Below, piece by piece: positions 25,697-34,015 of a DNA stretch of 64,000 nucleotides. A program made the translations under genes and the position numbers. Position 1 is the first letter of the stretch. Each line of letters starts with the position of its first letter. The notes beneath the pieces were generated by a model, which was not told the origin of the DNA, ran no database searches, and saw nothing but the letters and a program-made list of their open reading frames with translations. The stretch comes from an uncultured Chloroflexus sp. (lineage in GTDB: Bacteria; Chloroflexota; Chloroflexia; Chloroflexales; Chloroflexaceae), in contig NZ_CAKZNK010000112.1 of assembly GCF_937129525.1 (NCBI RefSeq), positions 26,236 through 90,235 on the forward strand. The letters are read 5' to 3'.

Positions 25697-27693
25697 TAGC
25701 GAATTCTCCAGATACTCACGCCGTCTTGACGGTAGATTAACTCATAAAACGGCGCTGCGTCGATCTGCGCTGGGTTAAGATACTCGCCAGGCGGATTCGC
25801 CGCAGGGCCATCATACAGATACTCGAACCCGAAAGATTTGAGCGCGGCGGCTGCCTCGACGCTGCCGATTGGATATTGCTGAATTGCCTCATGCTGTTGC
25901 CGAATGATTTGTAACAGATCAGGTGGATCGGTCGCTTCAAATCCTACTGCCATCGGCAACAGATTCGCGCGCCGACCGGTTAGAAAGCTCAACCACCAGC
26001 CACCATCGGTGCCGGCATATACATATCCGCCGTAGGCCGGAAAACTGTTGACAAAAATCACGGCATCTGGCGGTAGATGCTGATCAATCCACGCCGCTGC
26101 CTGCACATCAGCCGGCGTAGCCAACTGATAAGCAGGGTCGATGATGGCAACCTGCATCCGAGCGCCCCACCCAATCATAAGCAACCCAAGCGCCAGATGA
26201 AACCCGATAGCGGCAGAGCGTGACCGGAACATGAAAGCGGTTACGACCCGCGCCAACGCATGCACACCGGCGCCAGCCGCCGGCGCGATCGCCAGATAGG
26301 CGCCGATCAGCACGGCAAACGAAGTGATCAGCCCCTGCCCGTTGAGATTCAGCAGTTGTGGATTGGCAGCCAGCCAGCTCAACGTTGCCCATAACGCCAG
26401 CACAACCCCCGCCGGGCGGCGTTGCCAGAGCAGGAAGCCTAGCCCTACCGCAGCCAGTGGAAACAGACCGGCCTGAAAGGCCAGCCCAACGATCTCAAGC
26501 GCAATTGGATTGCGCGCCTCAACGTCTGTGCCAAGGATCGATGATGCCATGCGGATAATCTGGCCTTGCTGCACCCGCCAGAGCCAGGGCAAGGCCAGCA
26601 AGCCGGCGCCGACCGCGCCGACAAAGGAGGCAAACACAAACCGCAGCCACTGCCGCCGACCCTGCCCCCACAACGGCGCAAGGCTCACCGCGCCGTAAGC
26701 AATCACAAAACAAATTGCCAGGATCGCAACCCGATAATGGCTGACTGCCAGCCCGGCGCTGGTGATGATCGCCAGCAAGAGCGGACGCAGCAATGATCGC
26801 TGCGATCGGATGGCAGTATCAATCAATGACATCCATGCCACCGCTGCCACCGGCAAAACAGTCTGCCCGGCCAGTTGCGTATAGCGACCCCAATTCACAT
26901 AATAAGCCGGATACCAGCTCAGAAAACCCACGATCACCGCTGCCCACACCCCCGTCAGCCGCGACCCTGTCAGGCGCGCAGTCAGCAGGTAAAGCAACGG
27001 CGCTGCCAGCCCATTCATCGCCTGACCGGTCAAAATCACCGCCTGAGGAGCGGAAACGCCGCTCAGCCAGCGCCACCATGCCGCCATTGCGTGAAAGGCG
27101 TAATGGTAGGTAAAGGTCACTGCCGGCGCATACGGTTGCCAGGAATGAAACAGGCCACCGTTGTCGATCATAAGCTGCGTGATGACCGTATGATGGTACG
27201 AATCACCAAACAGACCGAGCGGCAAATCGCGAGTGGGAAAGAAGCGCGTGGCAAAGACGGCAATCGTGACCAGGGCCAGCGACCATCCGAGCATGTCTCG
27301 ATAGGGCAATCGTGAGCGACGGAGACGGCGGGCCGGCCACAGCGCCAGCGCTGCCAGCAAAACCAGCGCAAACCAGGCCAGCGTACCATTCCAGCGCCAG
27401 CCAATCGGTTCACTCACAAGCATCAAGAGTGGTATCACAGCCCAACTAAGACCGGCGGCATAGATCAGTCGTTCAAACCAGGGCAACGGTTCGGGATGCA
27501 GCCAGCGCAACACCGCCAGACCGGGAACGATGAAGAGGAGCGCGCCACCTAATGCCGTCAGCAGCTCGACGACAATCATTTGTGATGCCCACCAGAGCAA
27601 CCCCGGCGCGGCCATACTGAGAACTGCTGCCAGCCAGATTGTGGCAAGCCACAGGGCCGGTGACAGATTGCGATGTTTGGCCGAGACAATCAC
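25696..27693 (-). CDS. Large polytopic membrane protein (GT-C-like), paralog of 16392-18467
   Basis: The protein is 665 aa from GTG 27693, with AGAGGG upstream and an extended -10 (TGCTACAAT) 44 nt before it. It has about 13 membrane segments and a short extracytoplasmic tail. It shares ordered motifs with the other paralog: DSYHHTVITQL, YHYAFHAMAAW, LSWYPAYYVNWGRYTQLAGQ and GTDGGWWLSFLTGR. The acidic residue and double histidine in the first loop may be catalytic for a GT-C fold, and the YxxWGRYTQL motif is a useful family signature. First gene of the operon with two GT4 enzymes, so it probably acts on the glycan they build, as transferase, flippase or polymerase. Confidence 0.72.
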   Translation of the reverse strand: MIVSAKHRNLSPALWLATIWLAAVLSMAAPGLLWWASQMIVVELLTALGGALLFIVPGLAVLRWLHPEPLPWFERLIYAAGLSWAVIPLLMLVSEPIGWRWNGTLAWFALVLLAALALWPARRLRRSRLPYRDMLGWSLALVTIAVFATRFFPTRDLPLGLFGDSYHHTVITQLMIDNGGLFHSWQPYAPAVTFTYHYAFHAMAAWWRWLSGVSAPQAVILTGQAMNGLAAPLLYLLTARLTGSRLTGVWAAVIVGFLSWYPAYYVNWGRYTQLAGQTVLPVAAVAWMSLIDTAIRSQRSLLRPLLLAIITSAGLAVSHYRVAILAICFVIAYGAVSLAPLWGQGRRQWLRFVFASFVGAVGAGLLALPWLWRVQQGQIIRMASSILGTDVEARNPIALEIVGLAFQAGLFPLAAVGLGFLLWQRRPAGVVLALWATLSWLAANPQLLNLNGQGLITSFAVLIGAYLAIAPAAGAGVHALARVVTAFMFRSRSAAIGFHLALGLLMIGWGARMQVAIIDPAYQLATPADVQAAAWIDQHLPPDAVIFVNSFPAYGGYVYAGTDGGWWLSFLTGRRANLLPMAVGFEATDPPDLLQIIRQQHEAIQQYPIGSVEAAAALKSFGFEYLYDGPAANPPGEYLNPAQIDAAPFYELIYRQDGVSIWRIR

Positions 27694-28013
27694 AACTACC
27701 CTCTTGCCATCACTTCGCCTGCGCAGAGGCGGTCATATTGTAGCATGACTTGTCGGTTGGGGTTGGGTACCTCCGCTAATCTTGTAAACGAGGGCGAAAA
27801 GAACAAGTTACGGCTGGATAAACCAATTTTGCGGCAGCGGAATGAAAACAGCGCAACCAGGCAACGCGTATTGCTACGTTCCAATCTCAGTTGAGCGTAA
27901 AGGATCAATTCGCTTTCGAGCGCCGAACCTGCAACAGCGGAGCGCGCCGAATCTGCGCGCAAGCGCGCATGATGAACCAGTAGGGCGCAAATTCCGAATG
28001 GTCGTCGTAGCAG
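27694..28013. other. Intergenic region upstream of the glycosyltransferase operon
   Basis: About 320 bp, holding the operon promoter near 27737-27745. The rest up to the methyltransferase stop shows no gene, RNA or strong repeat. Base composition starts to become more AT-rich here. Confidence 0.5.
27737..27745 (-). promoter_or_regulatory. Extended -10 promoter element for the GT operon
   Basis: The reverse strand reads TGCTACAAT (TGn-TACAAT, one mismatch to TATAAT), 44 nt upstream of the GTG at 27693. Confidence 0.45.
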
Positions 28014-29252
28014 TTACTTCCATCGCGCAACAACGTCAAATTCGATCAAGGATTTGTTTGAGTTTCTTTTCCGAATTGGCCGACATTCGACATGCGAAAA
28101 GCCAAGTTCAGCAAGCATCTCGGCAAACAGGTGTTCCGTAGGAACAAGAACCCCGTAGAATGTCGAATTTCCAACAATATAATGAATCTCTGCGCCTGCA
28201 GACAGCAAACCTGTGAGTTCACAGAAATGCGCCCACATATCGTCGATATATTTTGCGACATATTTGGATAGGATCATCCCATTCTTATGATCAGGATGCG
28301 CGATCTCGCGCAAGACACGAGTCAATTGAGCGCTGTTGAACTGTCGTTCCGAACGTTCCCAGTTTGCAAGCCGACTGGTAGCGACACCCCAGGTGCCACC
28401 AATGGTCTGCCAATCGAGTTCGCCTGCCGCCCGCCCATCGCTGAGGAAGCCCAGCCAGTACATGTATGGACGTAGTTCGCGAATGTATGACATTCGATTC
28501 GCGTAGGGTGGTGAGGTCACAACGAGATCGAACGTGCCAGAAATCTGTTGCCGAAGCTTGCGAGCATCAGCCAGCATTACCGAAGCGGAACCAACCGGAT
28601 TTTCAACCGCGCCACGCAACACAAAACGAACCTCGGTCTCGAAAATTGCTACCTTATCAATCTCAAGAGGAAGTGTCAATTGTTCGTCATCCTTGAACGA
28701 CATTGATTGATGATTAAACGCAGCATTTGACAGGCGCATCAACGCGCGGCAGAACGCAACGAGCAAAAGCGAGCGCGCCTCCGTATCAGAGTGTGTCGCG
28801 TGGTCAATCGCGGCGCGAAGAAGGCGCAGAAAGTCAAGATCGTCCGCGCTCCACCAGCGCTCAATGTTCGCGATCGGTGGCGCAGGAACCGGTTCAATTG
28901 CCCGATGAAGCGTAAGATCAATGGCATGCGCGCAGGCATTGCGCGTTTCATCGATAACTTCCGCTGAGTACCGCGCCGTCTTTGCCCGCGCCAACCACAC
29001 CAGGAACGGATTGAGGTCAGTGGTAACACTTTCCCGTCCATGCGTTGCGGCGCACAGGGCTGTTGTTCCTGTTCCGCAAAACGGATCAAAAATGCGTTGC
29101 GCGCGGTCATGACCGGTAACAATCTCTTCAACAATCTTCACCGAATAAGAAGGTGTCAGCCTGATCCAGCCGTGCCTTCCGGTGGCAGCGTTAAACCGGT
29201 GCGTATACTCAGCTCGTTGTCGCAGCCGCGTCTGAGCCGTAAAAGATCTCAT
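28014..29252 (-). CDS. DNA methyltransferase (N4-cytosine or N6-adenine) of a restriction-modification system
   Basis: A 412-aa amino-methyltransferase. Motif I is DPFCGTGTT (residues 56-64), which binds S-adenosylmethionine. TDLNPF (78-83) is motif II. The catalytic motif IV is TSPPYANR (246-253), the SPPY form most often found in N4-cytosine enzymes, though some N6-adenine enzymes share it. About 180 residues separate motif I and IV, consistent with an inserted target-recognition region. The ATG overlaps the TGA of the upstream gene (ATGA), so the two are coupled. The role is protecting host DNA at the site cut by the partner. Recognition sequence unknown. Confidence 0.9.
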   Translation of the reverse strand: MRSFTAQTRLRQRAEYTHRFNAATGRHGWIRLTPSYSVKIVEEIVTGHDRAQRIFDPFCGTGTTALCAATHGRESVTTDLNPFLVWLARAKTARYSAEVIDETRNACAHAIDLTLHRAIEPVPAPPIANIERWWSADDLDFLRLLRAAIDHATHSDTEARSLLLVAFCRALMRLSNAAFNHQSMSFKDDEQLTLPLEIDKVAIFETEVRFVLRGAVENPVGSASVMLADARKLRQQISGTFDLVVTSPPYANRMSYIRELRPYMYWLGFLSDGRAAGELDWQTIGGTWGVATSRLANWERSERQFNSAQLTRVLREIAHPDHKNGMILSKYVAKYIDDMWAHFCELTGLLSAGAEIHYIVGNSTFYGVLVPTEHLFAEMLAELGFSHVECRPIRKRNSNKSLIEFDVVARWK

Positions 29253-30070
29253 CGTTCATCCTCTGAACTAAGCAAGGATTCGAGAACGGATACCACTTCT
29301 CGCCGCAAATCTTCACAATGCTTCTTAAAAAAAGCTTCAAGATCGTATCCAATGATCTGCCTCGCGAAAGCATATGTAGATGTAAACGGATCATCCTTTC
29401 GTTCACCTGTAATAACTACCCATCGCTCGCGTTGATAGCGCTTCAAAATATCATTATCTATTTGCGTCGAGAGAATGGCAGCGCAAGGAAGGTAAGCATG
29501 GATATACGCTGTTGCTGCATTTGCAATATCGGCATTCTGACGCTTAGCATCTTTGCTCTTGTAACCCTGACGAACTTCGAAGACTACTTCCTTAAGGGTA
29601 TTTATGATACCAGGGTCAACACCCAATCTTTCTGCTGATTTTCTCATCCACTCACGAAATATATCCTGTTTATCCTTATGCGCAATGCTTTCGATCAGCA
29701 CTCGTCCATCAAGAGAAAGCATGCGTTCCTGACCAGAAGAAGTTGTTACCTTGTAAGACCATATCACATCCTGGTCTGAAAGACCTAATGCGTCGCGCAA
29801 GACCGTCCTGAAAAGCTTTTCACAACCGATCCCAATTTGCCGATAAATACTTGTCATACCGCCTGCAATTCTATGAGCGGTATACATCATCAGATGATCT
29901 AATCCAAACCACTGATAAAACTGATCGTTTTTGTATAACGCGCGAAATTGCTCCAACGTTAAACCATCTCTTTTACCTCTACCAAATCCAGGTTTGTAAT
30001 CTGCACAAATCCGGATCGGTTTGAGCAGGAGATCAAGATAAGCGTTTTCGCGATCTTGATTGATATTCAT
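29249..30070 (-). CDS. Candidate type II restriction endonuclease
   Basis: A 273-aa protein from ATG 30070; a TTG eight codons upstream is an alternative. It overlaps the methyltransferase by 4 nt, which is the main reason for the call. The conserved core is LSLDGRVLIESIAH (Asp121) followed by VVFEVRQGYKSKDAKRQNADIANA (Glu165-x-Arg167, Lys171). This looks like a PD-(D/E)xK nuclease in which the usual ExK reads ExR or uses a shifted Lys. Base composition is clearly more AT-rich than the flanks, pointing to recent acquisition. No helicase, controller protein or specificity subunit is present, so a type II system is most likely. I do not recognise the specificity. Confidence 0.75.
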   Translation of the reverse strand: MNINQDRENAYLDLLLKPIRICADYKPGFGRGKRDGLTLEQFRALYKNDQFYQWFGLDHLMMYTAHRIAGGMTSIYRQIGIGCEKLFRTVLRDALGLSDQDVIWSYKVTTSSGQERMLSLDGRVLIESIAHKDKQDIFREWMRKSAERLGVDPGIINTLKEVVFEVRQGYKSKDAKRQNADIANAATAYIHAYLPCAAILSTQIDNDILKRYQRERWVVITGERKDDPFTSTYAFARQIIGYDLEAFFKKHCEDLRREVVSVLESLLSSEDER

Positions 30071-30424
30071 AGCGTTTCCCAATGAGTTCGGCAATCTATG
30101 AACTGCTTGCGAGAACGAGATAGAAGAAGGGCAAAGCAGAAAGCGCTTAGCAAATTATAACTGACAGAGAGCGAGTGAGAGACGCGCGTGTTGTTGGAAT
30201 AACTCCAACAACCTGGCTTCCAGACACATGCGCTCTTCTACCAGAAAAATTAGAGGATACCGCTCCAAAATCTGGACGCAAAACTGCCCTGGCGCAATAT
30301 CACATGCGATCCAACATCACAACTCCTGCCACAAGTTATAGATTTTTAAGTATCAGTCTTAGATATCCACAAAAACAACGACGACAACAATGTCCACAGA
30401 TACCGCGCACACCCAGCGACTGTA
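30071..30424. other. AT-rich intergenic region upstream of the R-M operon
   Basis: About 350 bp between arsC and the restriction gene, AT-richer than average. It holds one palindrome (30190-30212) and presumably the R-M promoter. No open frame looks coding. Confidence 0.5.
30190..30212. promoter_or_regulatory. Palindrome upstream of the restriction-modification genes
   Basis: GTTGTTGGA (30190-30198) and TCCAACAAC (30204-30212) are perfect inverted repeats around ATAAC, 120 nt before the restriction gene start. They could be an operator or the arsC terminator. Confidence 0.4.
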
Positions 30425-30856
30425 TCAGCGCTCAAGGCGTTCCATCAGTCCCTGCTCATGCGACCGCAGTATATCAATGATGACCCTCTCAATATCGTCA
30501 CGCACCTTGCGGAAATCATCCATATTGTCGGTTACTGCCGGATCGGGAAAACTGTGGTGAATGCGTTTGCCTTGTCCCAACCAGACCGGACACTCTTCGA
30601 CTGCCGAGTCGCAAACTGTGATCACCAGGTCAAAATCGATCGCGCGAACTGCATCGACCCCCTTCGAGTCACCGGCATGATGAATTCCGATCTCCGCCAG
30701 GGCGGTGATCGCTTTGGGATGCACGTATCCCGCCGGCTTTGTGCCGGCGCTGAAGGCCTGCCAGGTTTCGCCTAGACGAGCATTGACGATCGCTTCCGCC
30801 ATTTGTGAACGGCACGAGTTACCTGTGCATAAGAAGAGAACTTTTCGCTTCTGCAT
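30425..30856 (-). CDS. arsC: Thioredoxin-type arsenate reductase (LMW phosphatase family)
   Basis: A 143-aa enzyme that reduces arsenate to arsenite in the cytoplasm. The start at 30856 (MQKRKVLFLC) is chosen because it places the nucleophile at position 10, with GAGG upstream; a longer frame exists. The P-loop is C10-TGNSC-R16 (CX5R). The two further redox cysteines are C82 and C89 (VCDSAVEECP), the same numbering as the Staphylococcus pI258 enzyme, and Asp105 is in SFPDPAV. No arsR, arsB or acr3 gene is nearby, so it is an orphan. A plain protein-tyrosine phosphatase is less likely because C82 and C89 are kept. Confidence 0.93.
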   Translation of the reverse strand: MQKRKVLFLCTGNSCRSQMAEAIVNARLGETWQAFSAGTKPAGYVHPKAITALAEIGIHHAGDSKGVDAVRAIDFDLVITVCDSAVEECPVWLGQGKRIHHSFPDPAVTDNMDDFRKVRDDIERVIIDILRSHEQGLMERLER

Positions 30857-30942
30857 AGTGTGTGATCCTCGCTGCTTAGCCGCGCTGTTCGCGAGCGCGG
30901 CGCATTCGATTATCAATATCAGTGCGACCGGATGATCGGCGT

Positions 30943-31293
30943 TCAGACGCCTCGATATTCAAAAAAGAACAGACCGTTCCCGTCTCGATCCAGCGCGACA
31001 AACTCTTTCCCGCCCCAAGGCTTCTCCTCTAACATTCCGTTCGGGTGAATAACCCCTGCTTGCCGGTATTCTGCATACAACGCTTCGATATTGTCTACCG
31101 CTATGCGACAGGCGGTATGTTCGGCGATATACTTATCTTCGCAGATCCATAAATGAATCTCGACCGTATCGCGTCGAATTGCCGCATAATCCCCATAATT
31201 GAATTGTACCGTAAACCCCATTTTATGCTGGTAAAATTCAAGCGCCGCCGGCATGTCGGCGGTCGGAAATTTTGGGATGGCGTACCTGAACAT
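30943..31293 (-). CDS. VOC/glyoxalase-bleomycin-resistance family protein
   Basis: A 116-aa single vicinal-oxygen-chelate domain. CGGAGGAAAG precedes the ATG. The two beta-alpha-beta-beta-beta modules are MFRYAIPKFPTADMPAALEFYQHKMGF and the second half with VALDRDGNGLFFFEY. Length and pattern match bleomycin-resistance-like binding proteins, which act as dimers and sequester or modify small toxic molecules. The ligand is unknown. It lies 86 nt upstream of arsC on the same strand and may be cotranscribed. Confidence 0.85.
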   Translation of the reverse strand: MFRYAIPKFPTADMPAALEFYQHKMGFTVQFNYGDYAAIRRDTVEIHLWICEDKYIAEHTACRIAVDNIEALYAEYRQAGVIHPNGMLEEKPWGGKEFVALDRDGNGLFFFEYRGV

Positions 31294-31335
31294 CTTTCCT
31301 CCGTGGCTGTGAGAAATCTATCCCGTCGTGAGTCA

Positions 31336-31806
31336 TTACAGGATAGGAACGCAATATTCCATCACGCGCTCATCATAGACTTCGTAAATGGGACGTTGCC
31401 GGTCGATGATGAGTCGCTGTTGGGGTATGTAGACCGTGAAAAAATGGCTGATGGTCGCGCCGATAGTGGTCGGATCTTTCGCGAGCGATAGAATGGCATA
31501 GCGACCGCCCGGCAGTTGTCTGGTGGAGATGTCATCTGTTGGCAAAGTAGCGGCCTCGAGTTCCAGCGCGCATTCGTAGCTGACCAGTTGCGCGCCATCG
31601 CTTTGTGGCACGCCGATGAGCCTGAACGTCGATGGATCGTATCCACGCTGGCGCGCCCAATTTTTTATGTTTTCAAAGCCATTCCGAATTTGCTCGCTGT
31701 AATTTCCCTGGGTTTGTTGGAGAAAAACCGGTGTATAGACGATGGTTATCGATGGTAATTCCTTGATAGTAACCAGCAGTGGTTGCTCAACGTTCACGCA
31801 TGACAT
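31336..31806 (-). CDS. GyrI-like / AraC effector-binding domain protein
   Basis: A 156-aa protein from ATG 31806; a GTG three codons later would give better spacing to AAAGGA. The chain VTIKELPSITIVYTPVFL, the central SFTGRIL-like region and VMEYCVPIL at the end match the stand-alone GyrI-like small-molecule binding fold (SHS2 repeats), used by AraC regulators, Rob and BmrR to bind drugs. There is no DNA-binding domain. Its neighbours are small stress or detoxification genes on the same strand. Ligand unknown. Confidence 0.7.
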   Translation of the reverse strand: MSCVNVEQPLLVTIKELPSITIVYTPVFLQQTQGNYSEQIRNGFENIKNWARQRGYDPSTFRLIGVPQSDGAQLVSYECALELEAATLPTDDISTRQLPGGRYAILSLAKDPTTIGATISHFFTVYIPQQRLIIDRQRPIYEVYDERVMEYCVPIL

Positions 31807-31997
31807 TCCTTTGTCTAAAATGGTTTGAGTGGAAATTGTTATCTGAGAAGGTAGAAGGTCTGCGCAGGTGATGACTGGCCGCGCGCAATGAAGAATCTTA
31901 CGCCGTATGAGCTGCATCCGCAACTCTACTCGCCAGCGCCGCCAGGCCATTGACACACGCGCAGATTGCCAGGGTTGGCTGGATACAACGGATCGCT

Positions 31998-32747
31998 TCA
32001 CGCATTAAACTGCGACCAGAAGAGACGTTCGTATTCGCGCGCCGCTTGATCGATCTTCTCTTTCGAGAGCAGGTGCATTTTGACCAGCAGTTCCCCCAGA
32101 CTCAGCCGCTTGCCTTGCAGATCGAGCCGGATTTGCTCGGCCAGCGCAGCTTCCAGTTGCGCCGCTGTGATATATCCCTTCTCAACCAGGTATTCGCCCA
32201 ATACCTGCGGCGCCGCGCGCGCCCGACTCCGCTCTTGCTGCTGAATGATCAACGCTTTGGCCAGCTTTACCGGCGTAATGAGACCACGCTTAAGCAGTAA
32301 TTGACCGAGCCGCCGGTCTGATTTCAATAGACTGGCCCGCCGTTGCTCGGCCAATACTGCTTGCAGCTCGGATTCGCTAATCGCTCCGATTGAGACGAGA
32401 ATTTCGCCAATGAGACGTGGTTTGGGTGGTTCGTGAAAGTAGGGTGTCTTGACATCAGATAGCAGCCGCATCGTGCGGATCTCGTTCAACCGTTGTTGGG
32501 CAAAGCCATCTGCCGGATTGACTGCCAATCGCGCTTCGAGGTATTCGATCAGCAACTCCTCGTCATCGGGTGCGAGCGCCGAGGCCCGCTCCAGACAGTC
32601 TTTGCGCCGAACCGGATCGTTAACCAGCTTGCTCATCGCTACCCATGCGTCACGACACTGGTACCCGTCGAGCAAGTGAGAACGCAGGCTCGCCATATCC
32701 TGGCTATGCGCAGCGACAAATGGACACGGAACTGGACACTGTTTCAT
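31998..32747 (-). CDS. Stand-alone tandem MshEN (GspE N-terminal) protein, candidate c-di-GMP receptor
   Basis: A 249-aa protein. Residues 18-95 are helical, TPR-like. Residues 108-240 contain four copies of the MshEN motif: RLIGEILVSIGAISESELQAV..Q (111-135), RLGQLLLKRGLITPVKLAKA..Q (146-170), VLGEYLVEKGYITAAQLEAA..Q (182-205) and SLGELLVKMHLLSKEKIDQA (216-239). In the established MshE structure two such motifs bind one c-di-GMP, so this chain could bind two. Unlike GspE/PilB there is no ATPase domain. Three cysteines near the N-terminus (C4, C8, C32) are notable. Divergent from homoserine dehydrogenase. A role as a c-di-GMP reader in surface motility or attachment is inferred. Confidence 0.82.
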   Translation of the reverse strand: MKQCPVPCPFVAAHSQDMASLRSHLLDGYQCRDAWVAMSKLVNDPVRRKDCLERASALAPDDEELLIEYLEARLAVNPADGFAQQRLNEIRTMRLLSDVKTPYFHEPPKPRLIGEILVSIGAISESELQAVLAEQRRASLLKSDRRLGQLLLKRGLITPVKLAKALIIQQQERSRARAAPQVLGEYLVEKGYITAAQLEAALAEQIRLDLQGKRLSLGELLVKMHLLSKEKIDQAAREYERLFWSQFNA

Positions 32748-32874
32748 CGATCAATCCCTACCATGTGTGAAGCTCAATGATCTTGTTGCAGATATACTAT
32801 TGGGTGGCTGGACAAATCTTTCTGATGTAGCTTCCTATTATAACTGTTCGATGCGCGATTGTACAGGAGTAGCT

Positions 32875-33927
32875 ATGCCTTCTATCAATGTTATCCTTAC
32901 CGGTCTTGGCAATATCGGTCGCACCTTGCTCGAATTGCTGGTAGCCGATCCTGAACGACTGCCACGCCGCTACGGTTTTACGCTCCGCCTGGTTGGTGTC
33001 GCCGATTCGAGCGGCGTTGCCTTCGATCCAAACGGTCTCGATATGCCGGCAATTATCGCTGCTAAACGGCAACAGCGCGGCGTAGCAACCTTGCCCACCT
33101 TCCGGCCCGATCTCGATGTCGTAGCGCTGGCCGCAACTGCTGACTACGACCTTTTGCTTGAAGCAACCCCAACCAATCTCCGCGATGGGCAGCCCGGTCT
33201 TGATATTGTGCGGACAGCATTGCGGCGCGGCAAACACGCTGTTCTGGCCAGCAAAGGGCCGCTGGCGCTGGCTTTTGGCGAGCTGGCGGCTCTCAGCGAT
33301 TGGGCCGATGACCTTTCTCCGCGTAGTTCGCGCCCGGCTTTGCGCTTTTCCGGCGCCGTTGGCGGCGCTCTGCCCACCATCAATGTTGCTCGTCGCGATC
33401 TGGCCGGCGCTCACATCGAACGCGCTGAACTCGTGGTTAACGGAACGACTCAGGTGATCCTTGAACAGATGGCTGCCGGCGCTGATTTTGCAACTGCTCT
33501 GGCCGAAGCGCAACGCCAGGGCATTGTTGAACCCGATCCGTCGCTCGATGTCGATGGCTGGGATGCCGCCACCAAGCTGGTCATCTTTGCCAATGCTGCG
33601 CTCGGTCAATCGACCACGCTGGCCGATGTATCGGTGCGCGGCATTCGCGACGTGACTCCCGCCGAACTGGCAGCGGCGTGGCGCGCTGGCGGACGTATCT
33701 CGCTCGTCGCCCGCGCCGAGCGCCAGCCTGATGGCCGATATACCCTCTCGGTTGCCCCGGAAACGCTCGGCTCAGATCACCCGCTCGCCCGCCTTTCTCG
33801 CGGTGAAATGGGTTTTGTCATCTACAGTGATAGCGCCGGTCGCGCGACGATGAGTAGCCTTGAAGACGGGCCGCTGGGAACCTGTCAGGCGATGGTGCGC
33901 GATGTGATCGACGTACTTCGTCGCTGA
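32875..33927 (+). CDS. hom: Homoserine dehydrogenase (short form, no ACT domain)
   Basis: The enzyme is 350 aa; ATG 32875 has AGGAG 6 nt upstream and is chosen over a 36-codon extension. It reduces aspartate semialdehyde to homoserine for Thr/Met/Ile synthesis. Motifs: NAD(P)-binding GLGNIGRTLLELL, catalytic-loop ASKGPLA with Lys, GAVGGALPTI, NGTTQVILEQM and EPDPSLDVDGWDAATKLVI (substrate Asp and Lys). The C-terminal regulatory ACT domain is absent, as in some short archaeal and bacterial enzymes. Threonine feedback is therefore not expected through this chain. Confidence 0.93.
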   Translation: MPSINVILTGLGNIGRTLLELLVADPERLPRRYGFTLRLVGVADSSGVAFDPNGLDMPAIIAAKRQQRGVATLPTFRPDLDVVALAATADYDLLLEATPTNLRDGQPGLDIVRTALRRGKHAVLASKGPLALAFGELAALSDWADDLSPRSSRPALRFSGAVGGALPTINVARRDLAGAHIERAELVVNGTTQVILEQMAAGADFATALAEAQRQGIVEPDPSLDVDGWDAATKLVIFANAALGQSTTLADVSVRGIRDVTPAELAAAWRAGGRISLVARAERQPDGRYTLSVAPETLGSDHPLARLSRGEMGFVIYSDSAGRATMSSLEDGPLGTCQAMVRDVIDVLRR

Positions 33928-33962
33928 TCAACAGAGCGTCTCAGGACATTGATGGCGCGCAA

Positions 33963-33999
33963 CCGGAGAAGATCGCCCTCTTCCAGCACGATCTTCCGG
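33963..33999. terminator. Hairpin between convergent hom and LuxR-ATPase genes
   Basis: CCGG-AG-AAGATCG (33963-33975) pairs with CGATCTTCCGG (33989-33999) with a 2-nt bulge. It lies 36 nt after hom and 17 nt after the stop of the minus-strand gene, so it can terminate both. Confidence 0.55.
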
Positions 34000-34015
34000 C
34001 TGTTACTGCCTGCAC

